Below are positions 36,065 through 45,287 of a DNA stretch of 64,000 bases, one piece after another. Under the pieces are notes generated by a model, which saw nothing but the letters and a program-made list of their open reading frames with translations, was not told the origin of the DNA and ran no database searches. The DNA comes from Flavobacterium agri. GTDB lineage: Bacteria; Bacteroidota; Bacteroidia; Flavobacteriales; Flavobacteriaceae. The position numbers and the translations under genes were made by a program. Every line of letters starts with the position of its first letter. Position 1 is the stretch's first letter. Where the stretch lies: assembly GCF_013401995.1 (NCBI RefSeq), contig NZ_JACBJI010000004.1, positions 62,001 through 126,000 of the forward strand, in the 5' to 3' direction.

Positions 36065-37360
36065 TTATTTCGCGTTCATCAGCGTTTCGATTTCGTCGAT
36101 TTCGATCGGGATATTGCGCATCAAATTGAACGGCTCGCCCGATTCCTGTACCACCACATCGTCCTCGATCCGGATTCCGAAACCTTCTTCGGGAATATAG
36201 ATTCCAGGTTCGACGGTGAATACCATGTTTGCTTTCATCGGTTCGTGCAACAATCCGTAATCGTGGGTGTCGAGACCCAAATGGTGCGACGTTCCGTGCA
36301 TGAAGTACTTTTTGTACGCTGGCCATGTCGGATCTTCGTTCTGTACGTCGGCTTTGTCTATCAATCCGAGTCCGAGCAATTCCGAAGTCATGATTTTACC
36401 GACTTCCACATGATATTCTTTCCACAGCGTTCCGGGTACGAGCATTTTCGTGGCTTCGTTCTTGACGCGCAAAACCGCGTTGTATACATCGGCCTGGCGT
36501 TTGGAGTAACGTCCGGAAACGGGAATCGTACGCGTCAAATCGGAAGAATAGTTGGCATATTCGGCCGCGACGTCTAAAAGCAACAGATCGCCGTCCTTAC
36601 ATTGTTTGTTGTTCTCGACGTAATGCAACACGTTCGCGTTGTTTCCCGAAGCGATAATCGGGCCGTAAGCGAATCCTTTCGAGCGGTTGCGCACGAATTC
36701 GTGTAACAGTTCGGCTTCGATTTCGTATTCCCAAACACCTGGTTTTACGAATCCGAGAAGTCTGCGGAAACCTTTTTCGGTATTGTCGCAGGCTTTTTGG
36801 ATTAACGCGATTTCTTCGGGTTCCTTTATCGAACGCAAGCGCTGCAATATCGGGTTCGATTTCTCGACTTTGTGCGCCGGATATTTTTCTTTCCACCATT
36901 TGATGAAGCGATCTTCACGCGTTTCGGTTTCTACAGACGCGCGGTAATGCTCGTTCGTGTTGATGTACATCGTATCGGCATACGTCATCAATTCGTAAAA
37001 AACCTTGTTGAAATCCTGAAGCCAATACACCGATTTGATGCCCGAAACCTCGAACGCCTGTTTCTTGTCGAGTTTCGCACCGTGCCAGATCGCGATGTGC
37101 TCGCTGGTTTCGGTCAAAAACAGTATTTCGCGTTGGTGCTCGTAAGGCGCGTCGGGGAAAAGTACCAAAATGGATTCTTCCTGGTCGACACCGCTCAGGT
37201 AAAAAATGTCGCGGTGTTGCTGGAACGGCATCGTACTGTCGGCCGAAATCGGATAAATATCGTTCGAATTGAAGACCGCTATCGCACCGGGCTTCATCTG
37301 TGACATGAACTTTTTGCGGTTTTTGACGAAAAGGTTGCTGTCGATTTGTTCGTATTTCAT
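36065..37360 (-). CDS. pepP: Aminopeptidase P family metallopeptidase
   Basis: A 431-residue pita-bread metallopeptidase. Metal ligands appear in LLLLDVAAEYANYSSDLTRT (two Asp), MHGTSHHLGLDTHD (His), VFTVEPGIYIPEEGFGIRIEDDVVV (two Glu). The N-terminal creatinase-like domain occupies residues 1-170. It removes an N-terminal residue before proline. The start at 37360 (MKYEQIDSNLF) matches the typical family beginning; the frame is open to 37393. It precedes two hydrolase genes in one minus-strand unit with overlaps of a few nt. Confidence 0.93.
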   Translation of the reverse strand: MKYEQIDSNLFVKNRKKFMSQMKPGAIAVFNSNDIYPISADSTMPFQQHRDIFYLSGVDQEESILVLFPDAPYEHQREILFLTETSEHIAIWHGAKLDKKQAFEVSGIKSVYWLQDFNKVFYELMTYADTMYINTNEHYRASVETETREDRFIKWWKEKYPAHKVEKSNPILQRLRSIKEPEEIALIQKACDNTEKGFRRLLGFVKPGVWEYEIEAELLHEFVRNRSKGFAYGPIIASGNNANVLHYVENNKQCKDGDLLLLDVAAEYANYSSDLTRTIPVSGRYSKRQADVYNAVLRVKNEATKMLVPGTLWKEYHVEVGKIMTSELLGLGLIDKADVQNEDPTWPAYKKYFMHGTSHHLGLDTHDYGLLHEPMKANMVFTVEPGIYIPEEGFGIRIEDDVVVQESGEPFNLMRNIPIEIDEIETLMNAK

Positions 37361-37457
37361 AATCGGAAATTTGATTTTTTCAAAATTACGCATTCGGTTT
37401 GGGTGAAAGAGTGGCCAAATGGCGGAAAATTTAGTGTAAGGTAATTTTAGGATTTTT

Positions 37458-37535
37458 GGTAGAAAAACTGTAATTGGGTTTTGATACGATTGTTTTATTT
37501 AGAAACCTCAAAGGTTTTCAAAACCTTTGAGGTTT
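37458..37535 (+). repeat. Composite palindromic repeat, copy C
   Basis: Box GGTAGAAAAACTGTAAT (37458-37474), a 28-nt spacer and a 33-nt perfect palindrome centred on C37519 with arm AAACCTCAAAGGTTTT (37503-37535). Several arm positions differ from copies A and B, always with a matching change in the other arm. It lies between pepP and the Crp-family gene. Confidence 0.85.
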
Positions 37536-37559
37536 AGAACGAAAAAACAGTTTTTGCCA

Positions 37560-38138
37560 TCACCCCAAAACGCTTTTCCTGATCCGACTCATATGCCGCG
37601 TCGAAATCCCCAAAAAAGAAGCGAGATAATGCAAGGGCACTTCCTTGATCAGTTCGGGTTCGGTCTCGAGTAGTTTGGCGTAACGTTCCTCGGGCGAAAG
37701 CGTGAGCAAATCGATGCGGTAATCGTCGATCAGGCAAAGCTGGCGTTCGAGCAATTCATAATAAAGTTTATAGAACTCGGTATTTTCCGACAAGAGCTTT
37801 CCGAAGTGGTCGCGACCTATGACGAGCAATTTCGTATCGGTTAAGGCTTTTATGCTTTTGCGCGACGGTTTTCGGTATAAAAAACTTCCAAGTGATGACG
37901 TGATGGAATTCGCAAGTCCGAGATAGGTGGTTTTTTCTTCAGATTCAACGTTTATCGCATGTTGCAATATGCCCGATTCGATCAGGCAAAAATATCGGCA
38001 AACTTCGCCTTCAACGACGAGGAAATCGTTTTTTTTGAGGTGCATTTTCCAAAATCCCGAGTCGGGACTTTCAATGAAATCCTGCAATTCGCGGCTCGCA
38101 CCGGGTGAAAAACCTGAAAGAGTATCGAAAAATGCCAT
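37560..38138 (-). CDS. Crp/Fnr-family transcriptional regulator
   Basis: A 192-residue regulator with an N-terminal cyclic-nucleotide-binding-like beta-roll (KKNDFLVVEGEVCRYFCLIESGILQHAIN) and a C-terminal HTH (VPLHYLASFLGISTRHMSRIRKSVLG). Residues that contact cAMP are not evident, which is common in Bacteroidota members of this group. The recognition helix is at about residues 172-188. Ligand and targets unknown. It is transcribed on its own between a repeat element and the HMG-CoA synthase gene. Confidence 0.88.
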   Translation of the reverse strand: MAFFDTLSGFSPGASRELQDFIESPDSGFWKMHLKKNDFLVVEGEVCRYFCLIESGILQHAINVESEEKTTYLGLANSITSSLGSFLYRKPSRKSIKALTDTKLLVIGRDHFGKLLSENTEFYKLYYELLERQLCLIDDYRIDLLTLSPEERYAKLLETEPELIKEVPLHYLASFLGISTRHMSRIRKSVLG

Positions 38139-38186
38139 ACTTAAATTTACGCATTAGTGCGCCTTTCGGGATTGGAGTTACACCGA

Positions 38187-39548
38187 TCAATCGATCCATT
38201 TATAAAAACGCGCACCGATCAAATTCGGGTTGTCCTGTTCTATCCGATCTAAAACCCATTCGTTTTTCGGGCTTCTCACGCTGAAATGCTGTTCTTTTTT
38301 ATGCAGTTTCTCGTAAGTGTCGAAGTTGATTTCGGTAGAATTGTCGAGCGTTTCGAACAATTTTGCTTTAGAGATGGCATGTTTCCATTCGGGTTGTATC
38401 TCGCCTTCGAACACTTTCGATTTCGATCCGCTTCCGTACGCCAGGAATCCGAATTTGGTGCCCGAGATATCGCGGTTGTTGTGTAAAGCGTCGCACAAAG
38501 CCGACAGCAATCCCATGAAAATCGAACCCGTGTACAAATTTCCGATAAGCGAAGAAGCCGTTTCGGCAGGTTGCAGTTTTTGCTTGACGAATTCGCGATA
38601 GGAATCGGTTTTCGCCAATTCCTTGAGTTTGGTTTGGTATTCCGACGGATTTTCGTCTGCCGAAAGTGTTTTTTCCGAAGCGTCCAAAGCAAAAATCTCG
38701 GTGAGCATGCGCCGTCCTTGGAAAGCATATGGCAAATGCATAATGATGTTCGACCACGATCCGTAAAGCGAGCCTTCAAAACCGGTTGCTTTCTTGAATG
38801 CGAAATAAGCTTCGCGCGTGCGATCGGTGTAACATTGGTTCGAATATTGGCCGTCGAAAACCGGTTGGTCTTTGTGGATTTCGATTTCCGATTCGAGATT
38901 CCCGAACCACGGCCTGTTGTCGTCGTTGCCCGAAATCAGGAACTTCGAAACTTTTCGGTACGGTTTGAAAAAGTCGAATACGCCTTTATTGCTCACGGTC
39001 CATTCGTTGGCGAACGCGATGATTTTCGGATTCGCCGAAACCAGCATGGCAACCGCGCCCGCGCCTTGGGTGTATTCTCCTGTAGATCCGAGATCGTATT
39101 TGGCGATGTCCGACGCGATTACGATGGCTTTCTTTTCGGGATTCAGGCGGATGAAATCGAAGCAATTCTGCAAAGCGTCTACCGCGCCGATACACGCGAA
39201 CGTAAAATCGACCGCATCGCAATACAGAAGCGAATCCTCACCGAATTTCTGTTCCATCAAAGCCGTGATGAACGATGCGACGGGTTTGGAATTGTCGATG
39301 CCGCTTTCCGTTCCGACGTAAATCCGTGAAATTTCGCTCAGATCGATGTTGTGGTATTCGATCAATCGCGTCAATGCATTCGCGCCGAAAACGACCGTAT
39401 CCTGATGGGCGTCGGGCAAAGTCATCTTGATCAGGCCAAGTCCTTTCTCGAGTTTTTCGGGTTCGATATGGCGCGCCTCGGCCAGTGTTTTTATGGGAAG
39501 ATGGATGTTGGCGACGTCAAAAGCGATCGCGTCGATTCCTATTTTCAT
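38187..39548 (-). CDS. Hydroxymethylglutaryl-CoA synthase family protein
   Basis: A 453-residue thiolase-fold enzyme. The catalytic triad is suggested by Glu in YVGTESGIDNSKP, Cys in VDFTFACIGAVDAL and His in MHLPYAFQGRRM, the positions used in HMG-CoA synthase. It condenses acetyl-CoA and acetoacetyl-CoA to HMG-CoA, the entry to the mevalonate pathway used by Flavobacteriia for isoprenoids. The start at 39548 (MKIGIDAIAFDVAN) is favoured; the frame is open to 39608. No other mevalonate gene is adjacent in the window. Confidence 0.9.
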   Translation of the reverse strand: MKIGIDAIAFDVANIHLPIKTLAEARHIEPEKLEKGLGLIKMTLPDAHQDTVVFGANALTRLIEYHNIDLSEISRIYVGTESGIDNSKPVASFITALMEQKFGEDSLLYCDAVDFTFACIGAVDALQNCFDFIRLNPEKKAIVIASDIAKYDLGSTGEYTQGAGAVAMLVSANPKIIAFANEWTVSNKGVFDFFKPYRKVSKFLISGNDDNRPWFGNLESEIEIHKDQPVFDGQYSNQCYTDRTREAYFAFKKATGFEGSLYGSWSNIIMHLPYAFQGRRMLTEIFALDASEKTLSADENPSEYQTKLKELAKTDSYREFVKQKLQPAETASSLIGNLYTGSIFMGLLSALCDALHNNRDISGTKFGFLAYGSGSKSKVFEGEIQPEWKHAISKAKLFETLDNSTEINFDTYEKLHKKEQHFSVRSPKNEWVLDRIEQDNPNLIGARFYKWID

Positions 39549-39746
39549 GTCGAAAAATTTGAATGGGTAAAGGTACGACCCGGTTTGTGAATTGTTTGTA
39601 AAATCCAATGCCGGGACGCATTTTTACGGTTAACGCCGAACAAGGTCGCAAAGTGTGGATTCTGCCAAATTTTTCAACGCCTAAATTCAGAATTCGACAA
39701 TAATCGCAACAAGCCGCCGTTATAAGAAAAACCAAAACCAATCGCT

Positions 39747-40637
39747 ATGAGGACAAGCGGTGTTTACTTGTTGTGCGCGTTTTTGCTTTTATCGTTGAAC
39801 CTGTTGTTCGTTTCTTGCTCCAGCGACGAGACCAATAGCGAGGAACCGATGCTTATCGTGAAGTTCAATTTCGACGGAAATCAGCAACGGCTCAACAATT
39901 TGGGTCAACCGGCGGCGATTCCTGCGGGGCATGCGGCCCAGACGCCCGATTTCCACACGATTTCCGCCCACTATTTCGAACTCGCTCCCGATATGTACAC
40001 CCAATTAGGAGACGGATCGGTTTTGTATCACGCTCCGGAAACGACCCAAGGCGGCACGAATGCAATCGATTTCAGTCAAGCGAAAATCGTTTCCGAAGGC
40101 GAGACTTTCCTCAAAATCCCACTGAGCCAGGTCGCCTCCGGAAATTACAACTGGGTACGCGTGTCGCTTTCATACCAGAATTACTCGATCAAATTCCGTC
40201 AGGCAGGTGTCGATTACAATGGCACTTTGGCGAGCTTCGTCGGATTCAATACGTATATCACTTCACATTCCATCGGCAATAATTTCTTCGATGTGAACGC
40301 CAACCGACTTCAAGGGTATTGGGCTTTCGCTTTGGATGATTATCCGTACAGTTCCGAAGGACAGGCGCCTGCCGGAGCGACTACGGTTCCGAACCCGCTG
40401 GCTTCGACTTCGCCTATTCCTGCGGGTTCATGTGTCGTAACCGGCAAATTTGCGAACGAGCTCCAAATTACGGGCAACGAAACAAAAGATGTCGTGGTCA
40501 CGCTTTCGCTATCGATAAACAAAAGTTTCGAGTGGCAGGAAATCACACCTGACGGCAAATTCGAGCCTTCGATAGGCGAAAACGTAGTCGATATGGGATT
40601 GCGAGGCCTGATTCCGTCTTTCACAAGAGAAAATTGA
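39747..40637 (+). CDS. Lipoprotein of unknown function
   Basis: A 296-residue lipoprotein: signal ending LFVSC (Cys at residue 24), then an acidic Ser/Glu linker and a beta-rich mature part. Landmarks such as MLIVKFNFDGNQQRLNN, HYFELAPDMYTQLGDGSVLYH and PNPLASTSPIPAGSCVVTGKF suggest an outer-membrane or surface domain of MbnP-like type (a copper-related family with a similar beginning and the PAG-x-C pattern), but I cannot confirm this. Two cysteines besides the lipid Cys are not seen. No operon partner; the next gene, sdhC, has its own promoter. Confidence 0.55.
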   Translation: MRTSGVYLLCAFLLLSLNLLFVSCSSDETNSEEPMLIVKFNFDGNQQRLNNLGQPAAIPAGHAAQTPDFHTISAHYFELAPDMYTQLGDGSVLYHAPETTQGGTNAIDFSQAKIVSEGETFLKIPLSQVASGNYNWVRVSLSYQNYSIKFRQAGVDYNGTLASFVGFNTYITSHSIGNNFFDVNANRLQGYWAFALDDYPYSSEGQAPAGATTVPNPLASTSPIPAGSCVVTGKFANELQITGNETKDVVVTLSLSINKSFEWQEITPDGKFEPSIGENVVDMGLRGLIPSFTREN

Positions 40638-40706
40638 CGATTTAAAACCTTTATCGCCAGTACTTTTCGGGGCAATTAAAATTGATTATAAATAACCCGA
40701 AAAACA

Positions 40707-40737
40707 TTGTGCTATAATCCATTTAGCCGTATTTTTG
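40707..40737 (+). promoter_or_regulatory. sdhCAB promoter
   Basis: TTG (40707-40709), a 20-nt spacer and TATTTTTG (40730-40737), 29 nt before the sdhC start. Fits the Bacteroidota consensus. Confidence 0.75.
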
Positions 40738-40766
40738 TGTGATTTTTTATTAAATTACTCAATTCT

Positions 40767-41633
40767 ATGGCGAATTCTGCATTCCTGAAGTCATCTCTGG
40801 CGAAAAAGTACTGGATGGCATTGACAGGTTTATTCTTGTGTCTGTTCCTGATTGGGCACTTGTTGGGAAATCTTCAGCTTTTAAGTACCGAAAAGTACGG
40901 GGCGGCGTTGCGATTCAATCAATACGCACATTTCATGACGACGAATCCGGCGGTAAAAGTGCTTTCCTGGCTCACGTACATTTCAATTTTATTTCATGCC
41001 ATCGACGGTTTTTGGCTTACTGTGCAAAACCGCAAGGCGCGTCCTGTCGGATATGTGAAGAACAGTCCGTCGGCGAACACTACATGGGCTTCGCGCAACA
41101 TGGCGCTTTTGGGAAGCCTTATCCTCTTGTTCATCGTGACACACATGGCCAGTTTTTGGGGCCGTATGCACTTTGACAAGAACATGCCGCTTTACAAGGT
41201 GGAAATAGAGGCGATGGGTCAAAAGCAAAGTTTCTATCAATTGGTGAACGGACAGTTCGTTCCGGTAGAGCAAGTAGCGATGAGCCTTGTAGAAGCGCGT
41301 GAAAAGCACATGCCGAAATACATCCACAACAAAACCGAGCTTTTCGATACCAACGCTAAAATCCAGATAGGCGAACTTTACAAAGACCTTTACAAAATCA
41401 CCGTAGATTTCTTCAAACAGCCGACATACGGATTGCTTTACGTGATCCTTTACGTGATTTCTATGGCGGTTTTAGCGTTCCACCTGAGCCACGGATTGGC
41501 GAGTTCGTTCCAAAGTATCGGCATGAGCCATCCAAAATACAGTCCGTTCATCGATAAATTCGGATTGGTATTCTCTATCGTGGTGAGCGTGCTTTTCGCG
41601 ATACTTCCCGTTTACATTTATTTCGTCCTTTAA
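40767..41633 (+). CDS. sdhC: Succinate dehydrogenase cytochrome b subunit, with a large loop insertion
   Basis: A 288-residue membrane subunit of the single-subunit type B b558 family (five helices). Heme-ligand histidines are expected at His31 (FLIGHLLGN), His77 (LFHAID), His126 (IVTHMASF) and in FHLSHGLAS. It transfers electrons from SdhB to menaquinone. Compared with the usual length of about 220-230 residues, there is an extra segment of about 60 residues (roughly 140-203, hydrophilic and rich in Lys/Gln/Glu) between helices III and IV. Followed by sdhA after 21 nt. Confidence 0.9.
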   Translation: MANSAFLKSSLAKKYWMALTGLFLCLFLIGHLLGNLQLLSTEKYGAALRFNQYAHFMTTNPAVKVLSWLTYISILFHAIDGFWLTVQNRKARPVGYVKNSPSANTTWASRNMALLGSLILLFIVTHMASFWGRMHFDKNMPLYKVEIEAMGQKQSFYQLVNGQFVPVEQVAMSLVEAREKHMPKYIHNKTELFDTNAKIQIGELYKDLYKITVDFFKQPTYGLLYVILYVISMAVLAFHLSHGLASSFQSIGMSHPKYSPFIDKFGLVFSIVVSVLFAILPVYIYFVL

Positions 41634-41654
41634 CAATCCATATTCATAGGCATT

Positions 41655-43664
41655 ATGAAATTAGATTCTAAAATACCGGAAGGCCACATTTCTGAAAAGT
41701 GGACCAACCACAAAAATCATCTGAAACTTGTTGCCCCGAACAACCGTCCGAAAATCGACGTGATAGTAGTAGGAACAGGTCTTGCCGGAGCTTCTGCCGC
41801 CGCATCACTTGGTGAAATGGGCTACAACGTAAAATCGTTCTGCTTCCAGGATTCACCGCGTCGTGCGCACTCGATTGCGGCTCAAGGCGGTATCAACGCA
41901 GCCAAGAATTACCAAAACGATGGTGACTCGATTTACCGTTTGTTCTACGATACGATCAAAGGTGGCGATTACCGCGCCCGTGAGGCGAACGTTCACCGTT
42001 TGGCCGAAGTTTCAGGAAACATCATCGACCAATGCGTCGCCCAAGGTGTTCCGTTTGCACGCGATTACGGCGGAATGCTCGACAACCGTTCATTCGGTGG
42101 AACCCAGGTTCAAAGAACGTTCTACGCGGCCGGTCAAACCGGACAGCAATTGTTGCTTGGTGCGTATTCTGCGCTTTCACGCCAGATCGGACAAGGAAAC
42201 GTGCAGCAGTTCAACCGCCACGAGATGCTCGACATCGTAAAAGTCGATGGGAAAGCGCGCGGCATCATCGCCCGTAATCTCGTCACAGGTGAAATCGAAA
42301 GACATTCGGCACACGCCGTGATCATCGCCTCAGGCGGTTACGGAAACGTGTATTTCTTGTCTACGAACGCGATGGGATCGAACGTTTCAGCGGGTTGGAA
42401 AATCCACAAAAAAGGAGCGTTGTTCGCAAACCCTTGTTACGTGCAGATCCACCCGACCTGTATTCCGGTTCATGGAACCAACCAATCGAAACTGACCTTG
42501 ATGTCGGAATCGTTGCGCAACTCAGGCCGAATCTGGGTTCCGAAGAAAAAAGAAGATGCCGAAGCGATTCGTGCCGGGAAATTGAAACCGACACAAATCG
42601 CCGAAGAAGATAGAGATTACTATCTCGAAAGACGTTACCCGGCGTTCGGTAACCTCGTACCTCGCGACGTGGCGTCAAGAGCAGCGAAGGAGCGTTGCGA
42701 TGCCGGTTACGGAATCGAGGCCAACGATACGAACGAAGGTGTTTACCTCGATTTCTCGTCAGAAATTACGAGCAAAGGAAAACAGGCGGCTTTGGTTGCG
42801 GGCGACCACAATCCATCGGAAGCCAAAATTCTTGAATTGGGTAAAAAATGGATCGAGGAGAAATATGGTAACCTTTTCCAGATGTACGAAAAGATTACAG
42901 CTGAGAATCCTTACGAAACACCAATGAAAATCTATCCTGCGGTTCACTATACGATGGGCGGCGTTTGGGTTGACTACAACCTGCAATCGACGATTCCGGG
43001 CTGTTTCGTGGCCGGCGAGGCGAACTTCTCCGATCACGGAGCGAACCGTCTTGGAGCATCGGCTTTGATGCAAGGTCTGGCCGACGGCTATTTCGTATTG
43101 CCTTACACCGTTTCCGATTATTTGGCGAACGAAATCCGTACGGGAAAAATCTCGACGCAATCGGCAGAATTCGACGAAGCCGAAAAAGCCGTTCGTGCGC
43201 AAATCGACAAATTCCTCAACAACAACGGAACGAAATCGGTAGATCATTTCCACAAAAAACTCGGACACATCATGTGGAATAAGGTCGGAATGGGACGAAA
43301 TGCCCAAGGTTTGGCCGAAGCCGTAAAGGAAATAGACGCTTTGCGTGCCGAATTCCACCGCGACGTGTACGTTCCAGGAAAAGCGGACGAAATGAATCCT
43401 GAACTCGAGAAAGCGTTGCGCGTTGCCGATTTCATGGAACTCGGCCAATTGATGGCAATGGACGCCCTGCAAAGAAACGAGTCTTGTGGCGGTCACTTCC
43501 GCGAGGAATACCAAGATGCCGAAGGAGAAACGTTGCGCGACGATGAGAACTTCAAATTTGTCGGGGCTTGGGAATACAACGGAGAGGACATCAACAAGGA
43601 AATCCTCAACAAAGAAGACCTGAACTACGAATTCATCAAGATAGCCGCACGTAACTACAAATAA
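41655..43664 (+). CDS. sdhA: Succinate dehydrogenase/fumarate reductase flavoprotein subunit
   Basis: A 669-residue FAD protein. The FAD-binding motif is [19 protein letters not shown]; the flavin-linking histidine is in [15 protein letters not shown]; the active-site region has [19 protein letters not shown] and [19 protein letters not shown]. It oxidises succinate to fumarate in the TCA cycle. Length is typical for the type B complex. It lies between sdhC and sdhB. Confidence 0.97.
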   Translation: MKLDSKIPEGHISEKWTNHKNHLKLVAPNNRPKIDVIVVGTGLAGASAAASLGEMGYNVKSFCFQDSPRRAHSIAAQGGINAAKNYQNDGDSIYRLFYDTIKGGDYRAREANVHRLAEVSGNIIDQCVAQGVPFARDYGGMLDNRSFGGTQVQRTFYAAGQTGQQLLLGAYSALSRQIGQGNVQQFNRHEMLDIVKVDGKARGIIARNLVTGEIERHSAHAVIIASGGYGNVYFLSTNAMGSNVSAGWKIHKKGALFANPCYVQIHPTCIPVHGTNQSKLTLMSESLRNSGRIWVPKKKEDAEAIRAGKLKPTQIAEEDRDYYLERRYPAFGNLVPRDVASRAAKERCDAGYGIEANDTNEGVYLDFSSEITSKGKQAALVAGDHNPSEAKILELGKKWIEEKYGNLFQMYEKITAENPYETPMKIYPAVHYTMGGVWVDYNLQSTIPGCFVAGEANFSDHGANRLGASALMQGLADGYFVLPYTVSDYLANEIRTGKISTQSAEFDEAEKAVRAQIDKFLNNNGTKSVDHFHKKLGHIMWNKVGMGRNAQGLAEAVKEIDALRAEFHRDVYVPGKADEMNPELEKALRVADFMELGQLMAMDALQRNESCGGHFREEYQDAEGETLRDDENFKFVGAWEYNGEDINKEILNKEDLNYEFIKIAARNYK

Positions 43665-43675
43665 AATCCTGCGAT

Positions 43676-44434
43676 ATGGCAACTAAATATATCAATATAA
43701 ACCTCAAGGTTTGGCGCCAGAAAGACGCTAAGGCGAAAGGACAGATGGAAAGCTACAAGCTCGATAAAGTATCGACAGACAGTTCTTTCCTTGAAATGCT
43801 AGACCAATTGAACGAACAGCTTGTAAACGAGCGCAAAGAGCCAGTGGCGTTCGACCACGACTGCCGCGAAGGAATTTGCGGAATGTGTTCGCTTTACATC
43901 AACGGACGCGCCCACGGCCCGGATCGTTTCATTACGACCTGTCAGCTGCACATGCGTTCGTTCAAGGACGGAGAAACGATTTTCATCGAACCTTGGCGTT
44001 CTAAAGCGTTCCCGGTGATCAAGGATTTGGTCGTAGACAGAAGTTCGTTCGACCGCATCCAGCAAGCCGGTGGTTTCGTTTCGGTAAATACATCAGGAAA
44101 CACGATCGATGCCAATGCGACGCCAATCAACAAAGCAGATGCCGACCGCGCATTCGAAGCGGCAGCCTGTATCGGTTGTGGAGCTTGCGTGGCGAGCTGT
44201 AAAAACGGTTCGGCTATGTTGTTCGTTGGGGCGAAAGTTTCGCAATACGCGCTTCTTCCGCAAGGAAAAGTAGAAGCTCACGACCGCGTCTTGAACATGG
44301 TGCGCCAAATGGACGAAGAGGGATTCGGAAACTGTACGAATACCGGAGCTTGCGAAATCGAATGTCCGAAAGGCATTTCGCTTGAAAATATCGCACGTAT
44401 GAACCGCGAGTATTTGAAAGCTTCGTTGAGCTGA
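43676..44434 (+). CDS. sdhB: Succinate dehydrogenase/fumarate reductase iron-sulfur subunit
   Basis: A 252-residue protein with three cluster motifs: CREGICGMC for the 2Fe-2S, then [11 protein letters not shown] and [14 protein letters not shown] for 4Fe-4S and 3Fe-4S clusters. It moves electrons from the SdhA flavin to SdhC. Starts 11 nt after sdhA; the operon ends in a terminator 33 nt after the stop. Confidence 0.97.
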   Translation: MATKYININLKVWRQKDAKAKGQMESYKLDKVSTDSSFLEMLDQLNEQLVNERKEPVAFDHDCREGICGMCSLYINGRAHGPDRFITTCQLHMRSFKDGETIFIEPWRSKAFPVIKDLVVDRSSFDRIQQAGGFVSVNTSGNTIDANATPINKADADRAFEAAACIGCGACVASCKNGSAMLFVGAKVSQYALLPQGKVEAHDRVLNMVRQMDEEGFGNCTNTGACEIECPKGISLENIARMNREYLKASLS

Positions 44435-44467
44435 TGAGCCACTAATGACACGAATGTCACCAATTAT

Positions 44468-44498
44468 AAACGCACTCTTTTGGGTGCGTTTTTGTTTT
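44468..44498 (+). terminator. Terminator of the sdhCAB operon
   Basis: Stem AAACGCAC / GTGCGTTT around TCTTTTGG, with TTTGTTTT after it. Located before the convergent gene at 44503. Confidence 0.85.
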
Positions 44499-44502
44499 GA
44501 CA

Positions 44503-45165
44503 TCATTTTATCTCCAGTAGTATCGGATGGCTTTTGTCACAAAGGATCATCGTCGAAAGTGAAGATTTGCCCTTGATGTCGTATATCGTGACCTGATTGC
44601 CTCTTTTTAGTTTCCGGATCGATTTCATCGCTTCTTGCGACAGGCTGTCCGAGCGCATCTCAAGCGCCGCCATTCCGGGAACCTTGAGCATAAAACCGTC
44701 GATCTTGAATGTTTCCTCGTATCGGTAATCCCTTTCGATGGTTAATTTTCCGTTGTCGAAAGTATCATAGCCCAATTTTGGGATTTCGCCGTAATATGAA
44801 GTCACTCCCGCAAAACAGTTTCGTCTCGACGGGATATTTCCGATTCTAAGTATTACGGAATCCTTGTATTTCAAACCGCTGTTCATGATGGCCTCAATCT
44901 TTACGGTCGCCTGCGTGCCGGCACCGGGATTGAACGTGTAATGCCCGAATTCATCGATCTTTTTCAACCCTTCGCACGAAACCTTTACCGATTTGGCGTT
45001 CGGGACTTGAATCGTAATCGGATTCGGAATGCCGCGATACACGAATTTCTCGAGCTTGTCGACCGACACTACCGCAAAAGGCTTTGCCGCGGTTGCAAAA
45101 TCGGTGGCCACGAATGCGCTCGCGACGAGAGCCATTGCAGAGATGAGATTTTGTAGGTGTTTCAT
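44503..45165 (-). CDS. Exported protein consisting of a GldM C-terminal-like domain
   Basis: A 220-residue protein with a signal peptide (residues 1-27, ending FATAA). The mature part resembles the C-terminal half of gliding/T9SS protein GldM: LEKFVYRGIPNPITIQV, then HYTFNPGAGTQATVKIEA and KIDGFMLKVPGMAALEM, then MKSIRKLKRGNQVTIYDIKGK. In GldM these domains lie in the periplasm and contact the GldK/GldN ring. This protein has no N-terminal transmembrane motor helix and no gldKLN genes nearby, so it is a stand-alone relative. It could be an adaptor or a competitor for the type IX machinery; that is inference. Confidence 0.75.
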   Translation of the reverse strand: MKHLQNLISAMALVASAFVATDFATAAKPFAVVSVDKLEKFVYRGIPNPITIQVPNAKSVKVSCEGLKKIDEFGHYTFNPGAGTQATVKIEAIMNSGLKYKDSVILRIGNIPSRRNCFAGVTSYYGEIPKLGYDTFDNGKLTIERDYRYEETFKIDGFMLKVPGMAALEMRSDSLSQEAMKSIRKLKRGNQVTIYDIKGKSSLSTMILCDKSHPILLEIK

Positions 45166-45261
45166 ACTGAGCTTTTTGGTTTAAACTGTAAATCGAGAAA
45201 TTTATTGGATAGCGATTAAAACGTATGGCTCTTATCGATTTTCAAACGTCTCCCATTTGCT

Positions 45262-45269
45262 TATATTTG
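45262..45269 (+). promoter_or_regulatory. -7 box of the GH92 gene
   Basis: TATATTTG fits TAnnTTTG and is 18 nt before the ATG at 45288. The -33 box is unclear. Its position makes the upstream in-frame start at 45225 unlikely. Confidence 0.6.
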
Positions 45270-45287
45270 GGGAACAACTACAAACCC

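Noticed and set aside
45225..45287. Upstream extension of the GH92 gene by 21 codons
   Set aside because: It runs across the TATATTTG promoter box and would hide the signal peptide.
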